DNA of 5,777 nucleotides from CAYWBI01 sp964456445 (GTDB taxonomy: Bacteria > Calditrichota > Calditrichia > Calditrichales > J004): positions 1-5,777 of the forward strand of contig CAYWBI010000220.1 of the NCBI GenBank assembly GCA_964456445.1. Reading direction: 5' to 3'. The notes under the pieces were generated by a model that was not told where the DNA came from, made no database searches, and worked only from the letters and a program-made list of their open reading frames with translations. Below, one piece after another: positions 1 through 5,683 of this stretch. A program made the position numbers and the translations under genes. Each line of letters begins with the position of its first letter. Position 1 is the first letter of the stretch.

Positions 1-14
1 AAATACCATTCCAT
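1..14 (-). CDS. Start of a gene truncated by the left window edge
   Basis: Only the first codons are visible: ATG GAA TGG TAT, giving Met-Glu-Trp-Tyr, before the window ends. The start is supported by a Shine-Dalgarno sequence, GAGGA (complement of 22-26), 7 nt upstream of the ATG. A sigma70-like promoter lies about 65 nt further upstream, and the bases between are AT-rich and non-coding. A second in-frame-independent ATG at 9-7 is less well spaced from the Shine-Dalgarno. Nothing can be said about the product. It is transcribed in the same direction as the acylase gene, but 470 bases and its own promoter candidate separate them, so it is probably a separate transcription unit. Confidence 0.45.
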
Positions 15-21
15 AGTTTTA

Positions 22-26
22 TCCTC
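22..26 (-). promoter_or_regulatory. Ribosome binding site of the left-edge gene
   Basis: The minus strand reads AAAGAGGATAAAACT before ATG. GAGGA is a good match to the anti-Shine-Dalgarno with 7 nt to the start codon, and it is the main reason for calling a gene at the edge. Confidence 0.5.
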
Positions 27-49
27 TTTAGTTGTTTTTACTCAGATAA

Positions 50-61
50 TTTCCCGGGAAA
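50..61. repeat. 12-bp perfect palindrome in the leader of the left-edge gene
   Basis: TTTCCCGGGAAA is perfectly self-complementary and lies between the -10 box at 81-86 and the ribosome binding site at 22-26. From the promoter position it would fall roughly 13 to 24 bases into the transcript. It could be an operator half-site pair or a small leader hairpin. No regulator can be named, and a chance palindrome is possible. Confidence 0.35.
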
Positions 62-80
62 ATTTGAATTTGGTTATTAT

Positions 81-108
81 ATTATAAGCATTCAATGAAT
101 AAAATCAA
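81..108 (-). promoter_or_regulatory. Sigma70-like promoter for the left-edge gene
   Basis: On the minus strand a TTGATT box (complement of 103-108) is separated by 16 bases from a perfect TATAAT (complement of 81-86). The predicted start of transcription is near position 74, giving a leader of about 60 bases. The 16-base spacer contains the 11-bp inverted repeat ATTCA-A-TGAAT (90-100), a position where a repressor could act. The region is very AT-rich, so a TATAAT match carries limited weight, and in Bacteroidota the main sigma factor uses a different consensus. Confidence 0.4.
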
Positions 109-453
109 ATATGTACTCATGGCGGATCATCGTTCAGTAAGTATTTTAAAAGATTTAATATATTCATAAGATTCCTATTGCTAAAACGTTTACTACAAAA
201 AAACCTCTTGGATTGTCATAAATATAAGTTACAGATAAGGTGGATACAAACCCGGACAAATTGCTACATCTAAAACAAGCTGCAACTAAGACAGGATGAT
301 CACATACTTTCAAAAGGTTTGCCTTTCCTGTAGAACATCTTAATAATCCCGCCATTCAAAGTTTAATTGCCGGGAAACGCCAAAGACATCTCTCAGCCAG
401 GTTGACACCGGTATTGTAAACTGAAGACAGTAAGGACTTAAACAAATGTTTAT

Positions 454-482
454 TTTGATTAAGACGCCGTCGAAAAATCAAA
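454..482. other. Weak inverted repeat just past the acylase stop
   Basis: TTTGATT (454-460) and AATCAAA (476-482) are perfect 7-bp arms, with a small inner GAC/GTC stem (463-465 with 469-471). It begins a few bases after the acylase stop codon in the direction of transcription, where a 3' end would be expected. The stem is AT-rich and not followed by a U-tract, so intrinsic termination is doubtful; a transcript-end stabilising hairpin is the more modest reading. Confidence 0.25.
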
Positions 483-484
483 GG

Positions 485-2662
485 CTAATTTTTATCACCC
501 GGGTGATAGCGCCTTTCCGCTCTTTTTTCTACATCACTGCGATAATAGGCCACATCCTTAAATTGCATATCGGCATAGCGTTGTGCCTGATCGGCAAAAT
601 GCGGGGAATCAGGATCACCGCTTTCACCACCGGCAAGCATCGATTTGGCCTTTACGCTGTCACCAAATTCCACCACCGCCACAAAACTGTTTCCCGAGGT
701 GCCATAGATACGCTTGCTGCCGTTATAGGACCTTGCCCCAAAGGAGGCCAGCGCACCCCAGCGGCTTGAGGCCATACCAACCGGAATGCTGGGCAAATCG
801 TCGCTAAAGGGCTGGACGATATGGCCATTGATCCGCTGATAGCGGTTGATTTCTCCCCAAGGTATCTTCCAGCTGCCAAAATCGCTGATTAATTTTGTCA
901 GCGCTTTTTTAAATATTTCCAGTCGTTCAGCTGCAGGGCTTTGTGCTCCAAAATAACGTAAACGTTCAAGATTGCTCAAATTTTTTGGCGCCTTGCCAAA
1001 TCGGTTGTACATATCACCGTAATATTCGGCCAGGGACATGGCAACCGATTGTTTCGTTACGGTAAAATCCCATTTCCGCAGCAGGTTGACCGGTTCCCGC
1101 AATGTCTTGTCCGGATTACGGGTTTGATCATACGCTTTTACCAAACCGGGGATCAGCATTTCAAATCCCGGCAGATAGGGATCATACGCCAGACGGATCA
1201 GCTTATCCAGTGTCAGGTTCCGGGATTTTTTTAACAGGCGGATGGCGTGGACGGCCCGCAGGGTTTCCCTGTCGATGGACATATAGCGTGGGTAATCTTC
1301 CTTTTTCGGGCTATATTCCGCTGCGCTGCTAAAAGGCGTCGAGTTGCAATTTTGAATCCAGCCATTGACCGGATTTACAACGATAATCGATTCATCTACG
1401 CTGTGTAAGCCCTGCCAATCGGTGGCGGGATTACTACCATCAACCGGTTTTCTATAATCAAATTTAACATTCCTTTTAGGAATAAAATTTCCGTGGTAAT
1501 ATGCGATATTTCCAGCGGCATCGGCAAAAACGGTGTTGTTTGAAGAATTGGTGCGCATCTCCATCATCTTTCGAAATGCCTGATGGCCATCAAGCTTTGT
1601 CCGTGTATAAGACTGGATCAAGGCATGTACCGGGTCCCACATCATGGCCGTGGCGACCCATTTACCGTTCAGCGAGCTAGTTACCGGGCCATGATGGGTG
1701 CGATAGATGGTAAATGATCGTTCTTTTGTTTCCGTATCTTTTTTGTAATTTAAGCGAACGCGTAACGAATCAACCGGTCTGAGTTTAGTTCCATATTTAT
1801 ACATACGCCCCTTCTTTTTCGGGACGATCGTTTCAACAAAATCATCGATTACATCGGTGTATGTGGAAGTATGCATCCATCCGGTCTTTGCGTTGAATCC
1901 CTGATAGACAAAAAACTGACCCCAGGTAACGGCACCATAAGCATTCAACCCTTCCTCACTGACCATGTGCACCTCGCCGCGAAAAAAGAAGGAGGTATGG
2001 GGATTGATAAGCAACATAGCCTTGCCCGATTTCGTGTGTTTGCCGGAAATGGCAATACCGTTTGACCCGCGCGGTTCACCATCGGACAGGCGGATCAAAC
2101 CCTTATGCACGACGCTTAATCCGGGCTCAGCTTTTGATGTATAAAACTCTTTTATCTTTTGGGTGGATACCCGTTCAATATCGCCGCCAATGGAACCTTC
2201 GCTGAAATACATCGGCATCCATGGTTCAAACCGGGTCAGTAATTTTGGCTTTACCTGTGGATGGGTGTAGAGATAATAATTGATCCCGTCGGCAAAAGCA
2301 TTGCATAACTTTTGTAACCATGCCGGGCTGGATTTGTATGCATCGATTGCTTCCTGGCGGGTCATAAACAAACGGGCACGTAAATCACTGTAAAGCGCCG
2401 GTTCGCCATCCACCTCCGCCAAACGTCCAATCGCCCAAATATAATTATGTTCTACGCGATTGAAATCATCTTCGCATTGTGCATAGAGCAACCCAAAAAC
2501 TGCGTCGGCGTCTGTTTTGCCATAGATGTGCGGTACACCAAAATCATCCCGAATAATTTCGGTATTGGCAGCGTATGTCTTCCAGCGTTCCTGCTCATTT
2601 TGTGTTTTTGGAGAATGGCATGCGGTAAACAACAGCAGCAGGATCAGGGATATTTTTGTCAT
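485..2662 (-). CDS. Penicillin/AHL acylase-family Ntn-hydrolase, predicted lipoprotein
   Basis: Probable amidohydrolase of the penicillin acylase family (S45), 725 residues from the ATG at 2662 or 730 from an upstream in-frame ATG at 2677. I prefer 2662 because AAAGG lies 7 nt upstream, whereas 2677 has no Shine-Dalgarno. Residue numbers below use the longer form. A lipoprotein signal peptide (ISLILLLLFTA, then Cys20) predicts export and membrane anchoring. The family N-terminal motif IIRDDFGVPHIYG is at 41-53. The autocatalytic site is Gly204-Ser205 in PRGSNGIAISG: Ser205 becomes the beta-chain N-terminus and nucleophile, after release of a linker from an alpha-chain of about 150 to 180 residues. 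His227 is beta position 23, as in AHL and cephalosporin acylases, where penicillin G acylase has Gln. GWMHTSTYTD (266-275) and NNTVFADAAGN (380-390) match family pocket regions; an Asn in the latter may form the oxyanion hole. Length is normal and no frameshift is seen. The substrate is unknown: acyl-homoserine lactones, acyl-peptides or other amides are all possible. Confidence 0.93.
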   Translation of the reverse strand: MTKISLILLLLFTACHSPKTQNEQERWKTYAANTEIIRDDFGVPHIYGKTDADAVFGLLYAQCEDDFNRVEHNYIWAIGRLAEVDGEPALYSDLRARLFMTRQEAIDAYKSSPAWLQKLCNAFADGINYYLYTHPQVKPKLLTRFEPWMPMYFSEGSIGGDIERVSTQKIKEFYTSKAEPGLSVVHKGLIRLSDGEPRGSNGIAISGKHTKSGKAMLLINPHTSFFFRGEVHMVSEEGLNAYGAVTWGQFFVYQGFNAKTGWMHTSTYTDVIDDFVETIVPKKKGRMYKYGTKLRPVDSLRVRLNYKKDTETKERSFTIYRTHHGPVTSSLNGKWVATAMMWDPVHALIQSYTRTKLDGHQAFRKMMEMRTNSSNNTVFADAAGNIAYYHGNFIPKRNVKFDYRKPVDGSNPATDWQGLHSVDESIIVVNPVNGWIQNCNSTPFSSAAEYSPKKEDYPRYMSIDRETLRAVHAIRLLKKSRNLTLDKLIRLAYDPYLPGFEMLIPGLVKAYDQTRNPDKTLREPVNLLRKWDFTVTKQSVAMSLAEYYGDMYNRFGKAPKNLSNLERLRYFGAQSPAAERLEIFKKALTKLISDFGSWKIPWGEINRYQRINGHIVQPFSDDLPSIPVGMASSRWGALASFGARSYNGSKRIYGTSGNSFVAVVEFGDSVKAKSMLAGGESGDPDSPHFADQAQRYADMQFKDVAYYRSDVEKRAERRYHPGDKN
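493..508. repeat. 16-bp perfect palindrome in the last acylase codons
   Basis: TATCACCCGGGTGATA is a perfect palindrome encoding the Tyr-His-Pro-Gly-Asp stretch at the C-terminus of the acylase, two codons before the stop. In RNA it could fold as a 6-bp stem with a CCGG loop. On the acylase strand it is followed by AAAAATTAG, not by a run of U, so it is not a standard terminator. It shares a CCCGGG centre with the palindrome at 50-61. Confidence 0.4.
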
Positions 2663-2669
2663 GAGAAAG

Positions 2670-2674
2670 CCTTT
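2670..2674 (-). promoter_or_regulatory. Ribosome binding site favouring the inner acylase start
   Basis: AAAGG on the minus strand is 7 nt before the ATG at 2662. If the upstream ATG at 2677 were used, this site would lie inside codons 2-3. The inner start gives a compact lipoprotein signal, MTK followed by a hydrophobic run to the Cys, so it decides the start call, although weak ribosome binding sites are common in Bacteroidota. Confidence 0.45.
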
Positions 2675-2700
2675 CATCTAAGATAAAAAAAGTAAACAGC

Positions 2701-2743
2701 TACGGGGGATATGATATCCGGTGGAGCTGAACATCAGCCCGTG
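2701..2743 (-). other. Foldable three-way element in the acylase leader
   Basis: Nested inverted repeats lie between the acylase promoter candidate and its start. GGATAT-G-ATATCC (2707-2719) is followed by GCTGA-ACA-TCAGC (2726-2738), and both are enclosed by ACGG (2702-2705) pairing with CCGT (2739-2742). Together they could fold as a small three-way junction about 40 bases upstream of the start codon. I recognise no riboswitch class. It could be an operator, a leader structure or chance; the one-base loop of the first arm suits double-stranded DNA recognition better than RNA folding. Confidence 0.3.
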
Positions 2744-2768
2744 TTTTATCATCGAAGGTTAAATATCC

Positions 2769-2797
2769 TAAAGATATATATTGATAGCAAAAACAAA
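2769..2797 (-). promoter_or_regulatory. Bacteroidota-type promoter candidate for the acylase
   Basis: On the minus strand TTTG (complement of 2794-2797) is followed after 17 bases by TATCTTTA (complement of 2769-2776), one mismatch from the TAnnTTTG -7 consensus of Bacteroidota. The spacing fits the TTG-N17-23-TAnnTTTG form described for Flavobacterium. Predicted transcription starts near 2762, giving a leader of about 100 bases that includes the foldable element at 2701-2743. Confidence 0.35.
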
Positions 2798-3005
2798 GCA
2801 GCATTTATTTGGCTGGAGAGTGTTTCGTCTTTGACAGGGTGAGAAGGTTCTCAAATGAGAAAACAACAAAATGAGGGGAGTGTCCGGTTAATACTAAAAG
2901 AAACAAGCGGCAACGCTTAATGAACTCTAAAATTGATTTTATTGAAACAATGGATCCAATCAGGGTTTTCCAAAGGCAATAAGATTTACAAACGTTTTTC
3001 TGTGC

Positions 3006-3046
3006 ATGGATTAAATTTCATTCCATTGATTTCTTGATTAACTTTA
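3006..3046 (+). promoter_or_regulatory. Promoter candidate for the reductase pair, with overlapping inverted repeat
   Basis: TTTC (3016-3019), 19 bases, then TAACTTTA (3039-3046) matches the Bacteroides TTTG-N19-TAnnTTTG consensus with one mismatch in each box. Transcription would start near 3053, about 40 bases before the first gene. The inverted repeat ATGGA (3006-3010) / TCCAT (3022-3026) straddles the upstream box, a plausible operator position. No perfect sigma70 promoter is nearby. Confidence 0.35.
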
Positions 3047-3080
3047 GCCCCTTGCAAACAATCCTGTCAGTCTGTACAAA

Positions 3081-3086
3081 AAGGAG
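3081..3086 (+). promoter_or_regulatory. Strong ribosome binding site of the aldo/keto reductase
   Basis: AAGGAG with 6 nt to the ATG at 3093 is the best Shine-Dalgarno in the window and fixes this start. Confidence 0.7.
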
Positions 3087-3092
3087 CAGATC

Positions 3093-4061
3093 ATGGAATA
3101 TAAAAACTTTGGGCGAAGCAACGAAAAAGTTTCCCGTCTGGGATATGGCGCCTGGGGCATTGGCAAATCTTTTTGGGTCGGGGCCGATGACACAGAATCG
3201 AAGCGGGCGTTGCATAAGGCCATCGAATTAGGCGTCAATTTTTTTGATTCTGCCCTGGTCTATGGCATGGGGCACAGCGAAAAACTGATTGGCGAAGTGG
3301 AAAAGGAAAGCGGACGTGAATTGTTCGTCACCAGTAAAATCCCTTCAAAGAAAATGGAATGGCCCGCAGACCCGAAATCCACCCTGCGGGAATCATTTTC
3401 CGTGGAACATATCATTGAAACGACCGAGCAAAGCCTGCGCAACCTCAAACGTGATTATCTGGATCTGCAACAATTTCATGTCTGGAACGACAGTTGGGCC
3501 GGGGAAGACGAATGGAAAGAAGCCATCATCAAATTGAAGGAACAGGGCAAGGTACGTTTTTTTGGAATCTCCATTAATGACCACCAGCCGACCAATGGCA
3601 TCGAAGCGGGAAAAAGCGGCCTGATCGATTCCTATCAGGTTATCTTTAATTTGTTTGACCAATCCCCTGCTGATGAATTACTGCCTTTTTGTGCAGAAAA
3701 CCATATTGCGGTTATTGCCCGCGTGCCTTTTGATGAGGGAGGCCTGACCGGTAAGGTAACGCCGGATACCGTTTTTCCTGAAAAAGATTTCCGCAACAGT
3801 TATTTCCGTGACGACCGCAAACAGGAGGTTTGGTCCCGCGTTCAGAAAATAATGGAAGATGTGAATGAGGCATGTGAAACACCTGCCGAAGCTGCTTTAA
3901 GGTTTTTAATCAGCCATGAAGCGCTTACCACCGTTATACCCGGTATGCGGCGGAAAAAAAATTTACGTTCAAATGTTAATTCTGTTAATAAAGGGCCCTT
4001 TCCCGCCGATCTAATAGAAAAATTGCGGAAACACCGTTGGCAGCGCAATTTTTACAAATAA
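3093..4061 (+). CDS. Aldo/keto reductase
   Basis: A 322-residue cytoplasmic NAD(P)H-dependent oxidoreductase of the aldo/keto reductase superfamily, a single (beta/alpha)8 barrel of normal length. It is expected to interconvert an aldehyde or ketone and an alcohol. The catalytic tetrad is complete: Asp52 and Tyr57 in FFDSALVYG, Lys82 in VTSK, and His129 in LQQFHVW. The start MEYKNFGRSNEKVSRLGYGAWGIG is the usual first strand and cofactor-side loop. GISIND (158-163) corresponds to the common GVSN motif. The C-terminal cofactor segment VIPGMRRKKNLRSNV (281-295) matches the family's IPG...N nucleotide-binding signature. The ATG at 3093 has a strong ribosome binding site. The gene is followed after 46 bases by the saccharopine reductase gene on the same strand, suggesting co-transcription. 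Substrate is not predictable from sequence alone; an aldehyde related to lysine metabolism is conceivable only because of the neighbour. The last codons contain a hairpin. Confidence 0.95.
   Translation: MEYKNFGRSNEKVSRLGYGAWGIGKSFWVGADDTESKRALHKAIELGVNFFDSALVYGMGHSEKLIGEVEKESGRELFVTSKIPSKKMEWPADPKSTLRESFSVEHIIETTEQSLRNLKRDYLDLQQFHVWNDSWAGEDEWKEAIIKLKEQGKVRFFGISINDHQPTNGIEAGKSGLIDSYQVIFNLFDQSPADELLPFCAENHIAVIARVPFDEGGLTGKVTPDTVFPEKDFRNSYFRDDRKQEVWSRVQKIMEDVNEACETPAEAALRFLISHEALTTVIPGMRRKKNLRSNVNSVNKGPFPADLIEKLRKHRWQRNFYK
4018..4053 (+). terminator. Stem-loop overlapping the end of the aldo/keto reductase gene (possible weak terminator)
   Basis: AAAAATTGCG (4018-4027) and CGCAATTTTT (4044-4053) are perfect 10-bp arms around a 16-nt loop. 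The right arm ends in five T, as in a U-tract. The structure is coding: it spans the codons for the last residues and ends just before the TAA. Only three of ten pairs are G-C and the loop is large, so it would be a weak attenuator or processing site between the two genes, not a strong stop. Confidence 0.3.
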
Positions 4062-4107
4062 ATGTAACCGGAGAATCAATACTATTTAATCATAGAAAGA
4101 AAATTTC

Positions 4108-5475
4108 ATGAAGAATGTTTTAGTTTTAGGCGCGGGCCAAAGCAGCCCCTATCTGATTCACTATCTTTTGGAAAATGCCGAGAAGTATGATTGGTTTGTT
4201 ACAGTGGCGGACAGGGATGTGGGTCTTGCCCGCCAGCGGGTTGACAGTCATCCGCGCGGGGCGGCAATTTCCTTTGATATAAACGACTCCAATATGCGTA
4301 ACACGCAAATCAAAAAGAACGATGTAGTTATAAATATGCTGGCGCCCACGTTCCAGCACATGGTGGCCCTTACCTGTGTTACCCATGCTAAACATATGAT
4401 TTCCGTTTCGTACCAGGACAAACGCCTGCGTGATATAGAAAACGACGCTATTAGAAAAGGCGTGCTTATTTTGGCTGAGATTGGTTTGGACCCCGGTATT
4501 GACCATATGGCCTCGGCCACGCTTATCGAACATATCCGTGATAATGGCGGCGTGGTGAAAAGTTTTGAATCTTATGGCGGAGGGCTCCCTGCGCTGGACT
4601 CGATCACAAACCCCTTAAAATATGTAATCAGTTGGAATCCACGCAATGTCGTGATGGCCGGGGAAAGCGGCGCCCAATATTTAAAAGACGGCAAGATCAA
4701 AATCATCCCGCATCATTATGTGTTCCAAAAATCCTGGAATATGGAAGTGAACGGCTTGGGCCTTATGGAAGCTTATCCGAATCGCGATTCCTTAAACTAT
4801 AAAACCCTTTACGGATTTGAACATGCCGACACGGTCATACGTGGAACCTTACGATATCCCGGTTGGAGTGAAACCTGGTTCCAGATCGTAAAACTGGGTT
4901 TGCCAAATGAAGAGCAAATTATCCCCGGTTTGAGCGATAACAGTTGGGCAGAGTTGACCGAAATGTTTTTACCATCGCAGGGGGCGGATGCCAATATTGA
5001 ACAACGTACCGCCAATTTTTTAAATATCAGCCCGACCGGGGCAATTATGTCCAATCTGCGCTGGCTCGGTCTTTTTTCGGATGAAAAGATCGGCGCGGAT
5101 GTGGAAACATCCACCGGGGCAATGACCCATCTGATCAATGAAAAACTAAAACTCACCCCCGGGAATCGGGATATGGTTGTTCTCTTTCATCGTATCATTG
5201 TGGCTTTCCCCGGCGAAGAACGGCCCAGGGAAGAATATACAGCAACCATGATCCATAACGGTGAGCGTGATGGGTTTACGGCCATGTCAAAAACCGTTGG
5301 TTTACCAGCCGCTTCAGCAGCAAAATTATTGCTTACCAATTCGCTGCCCCTGTCCGGTTGCCATATCCCAACGCATCCGGCAATCTATAAACCGCTGATG
5401 CAGGAACTGGAGACAAACGGCATTAAATTTGAAGAGTCACACCGCGTGTGTGACGGTAAACAGAAATGCTCATAA
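4108..5475 (+). CDS. Saccharopine dehydrogenase (L-glutamate-forming type, LYS9-like)
   Basis: A 455-residue cytoplasmic oxidoreductase resembling saccharopine reductase. In that family it interconverts saccharopine with glutamate plus 2-aminoadipate 6-semialdehyde, using NAD(P), in lysine breakdown or the aminoadipate route. The Rossmann fold opens with VLVLGAGQSS (4-13, GxGxxS). Asp35 at the end of the second strand (TVADRD) hints at NAD preference, an inference. The conserved GLDPGIDHMAS (127-137) joins the domains. Substrate-domain motifs are present: ESYGGGLPA (154-162, often SYCGGLPAP), SWNPRNVVMAG (175-185), EAYPNRDS (221-228), TVIRGTLRYPGW (242-253) and DMVVLFHR (355-362). Length is normal and the frame is intact. 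The start has only a weak purine-rich AGAAAGA upstream. It follows the aldo/keto reductase by 46 bases and ends before a strong terminator. No lysine-ketoglutarate reductase, the usual partner activity, is in the window, so the in vivo substrate could be another amino-acid/imine adduct. Confidence 0.9.
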   Translation: MKNVLVLGAGQSSPYLIHYLLENAEKYDWFVTVADRDVGLARQRVDSHPRGAAISFDINDSNMRNTQIKKNDVVINMLAPTFQHMVALTCVTHAKHMISVSYQDKRLRDIENDAIRKGVLILAEIGLDPGIDHMASATLIEHIRDNGGVVKSFESYGGGLPALDSITNPLKYVISWNPRNVVMAGESGAQYLKDGKIKIIPHHYVFQKSWNMEVNGLGLMEAYPNRDSLNYKTLYGFEHADTVIRGTLRYPGWSETWFQIVKLGLPNEEQIIPGLSDNSWAELTEMFLPSQGADANIEQRTANFLNISPTGAIMSNLRWLGLFSDEKIGADVETSTGAMTHLINEKLKLTPGNRDMVVLFHRIIVAFPGEERPREEYTATMIHNGERDGFTAMSKTVGLPAASAAKLLLTNSLPLSGCHIPTHPAIYKPLMQELETNGIKFEESHRVCDGKQKCS

Positions 5476-5507
5476 TATAAAACACGTGTCATCGATAAAT
5501 TTCAATC

Positions 5508-5550
5508 ACACCTTTCCGGGGCATTCTCCCTGGAAAGGTGTTGTGCTTTT
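5508..5550 (+). terminator. Intrinsic terminator of the reductase operon
   Basis: ACACCTTTCC (5508-5517) pairs perfectly with GGAAAGGTGT (5532-5541). Inner pairs are G5518-T5531 (wobble) and GGG (5519-5521) with CCC (5528-5530), closing a 6-nt CATTCT loop: a 14-bp stem in all. The T-tract is short and offset (CTTTT at 5546-5550). It lies 32 bases after the saccharopine reductase stop, in the expected place. The near-symmetry means it could also stop transcription from the right. Confidence 0.8.
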
Positions 5551-5561
5551 CCTGGATTGGG

Positions 5562-5625
5562 TTAGCGCAGAGGCGCCGGGATGCCCATGGCATAGGAACC
5601 CGTTACCGGCATGGGCCGGTATCCC
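5562..5625. repeat. GC-rich nested inverted-repeat element
   Basis: About two thirds of bases 5561-5625 are G or C by hand count, in otherwise AT-rich intergenic DNA. GGGAT (5578-5582) pairs with ATCCC (5621-5625) and encloses two hairpins: GCC-CAT-GGC (5583-5591) and ACCGG-CATGGG-CCGGT (5605-5620). An alternative fold pairs GCCCATG (5583-5589) with CATGGGC (5610-5616). GGCGCC (5572-5577) sits just outside. This resembles the dispersed palindromic repeats found after genes in many bacteria, but whether other copies exist cannot be judged here. Confidence 0.45.
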
Positions 5626-5683
5626 TAAAACAGATAAAAATGTTTTGTCGAGGTAAGTAACGCTAAATCAGATATAATTTTTT

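Larger units (their letters stand above)
15..484. other. Intergenic region, no supported gene
   Basis: Apart from the promoter, palindrome and ribosome binding site of the left-edge gene and the inverted repeat at 454-482, nothing recognisable is present in these 470 bases. The longest minus-strand frame, 164-355 (63 codons), starts directly after an in-frame stop, has no ribosome binding site, and its translation matches no family I know. I see no T-tract terminator for the acylase gene, so its transcript may run some way into this stretch. Confidence 0.6.
2663..3092. other. Divergent intergenic region
   Basis: These 430 bases separate the leftward acylase from the rightward reductase pair. 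Both ends carry promoter candidates. The middle (about 2821-3000) holds only short hairpins: GAGAA-GG-TTCTC (2841-2852) and AAGCG-GCAA-CGCTT (2905-2918, with a GNRA-type loop on the plus strand). No open frame here has a convincing start or recognisable product. The length leaves room for a shared regulator binding between the two promoters, but no regulator gene is visible. Confidence 0.6.

Noticed and set aside
164..355. 63-codon minus-strand reading frame in the left intergenic region
   Set aside because: It begins directly after an in-frame stop, has no ribosome binding site, and its translation shows no recognisable domain or signal; likely a chance frame.
391..396. CTGAGA on the minus strand, as in the TPP riboswitch core (context GGCTGAGAGATG)
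   Set aside because: The second conserved half, CCTGATC...TAATGCC, is absent downstream, and the next supported gene start is more than 350 bases away.
446..769. 107-codon plus-strand frame over the acylase 3' end
   Set aside because: It is antisense to the acylase codons, and its composition follows the acylase frame; no independent start signal.
2831..2836. Perfect TTGACA -35-like box on the plus strand
   Set aside because: No acceptable -10 box lies 16 to 18 bases downstream (AATGAG at that place), and it is about 260 bases from the gene.
4126..4533. 135-codon minus-strand frame opposite the saccharopine reductase
   Set aside because: It overlaps the conserved Rossmann and GLDPGIDHM codons of the real gene and has no recognisable product.
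5429..5656. 75-codon plus-strand frame at the end of the window
   Set aside because: It starts inside the saccharopine reductase gene and runs through the terminator hairpin and the repeat nest.
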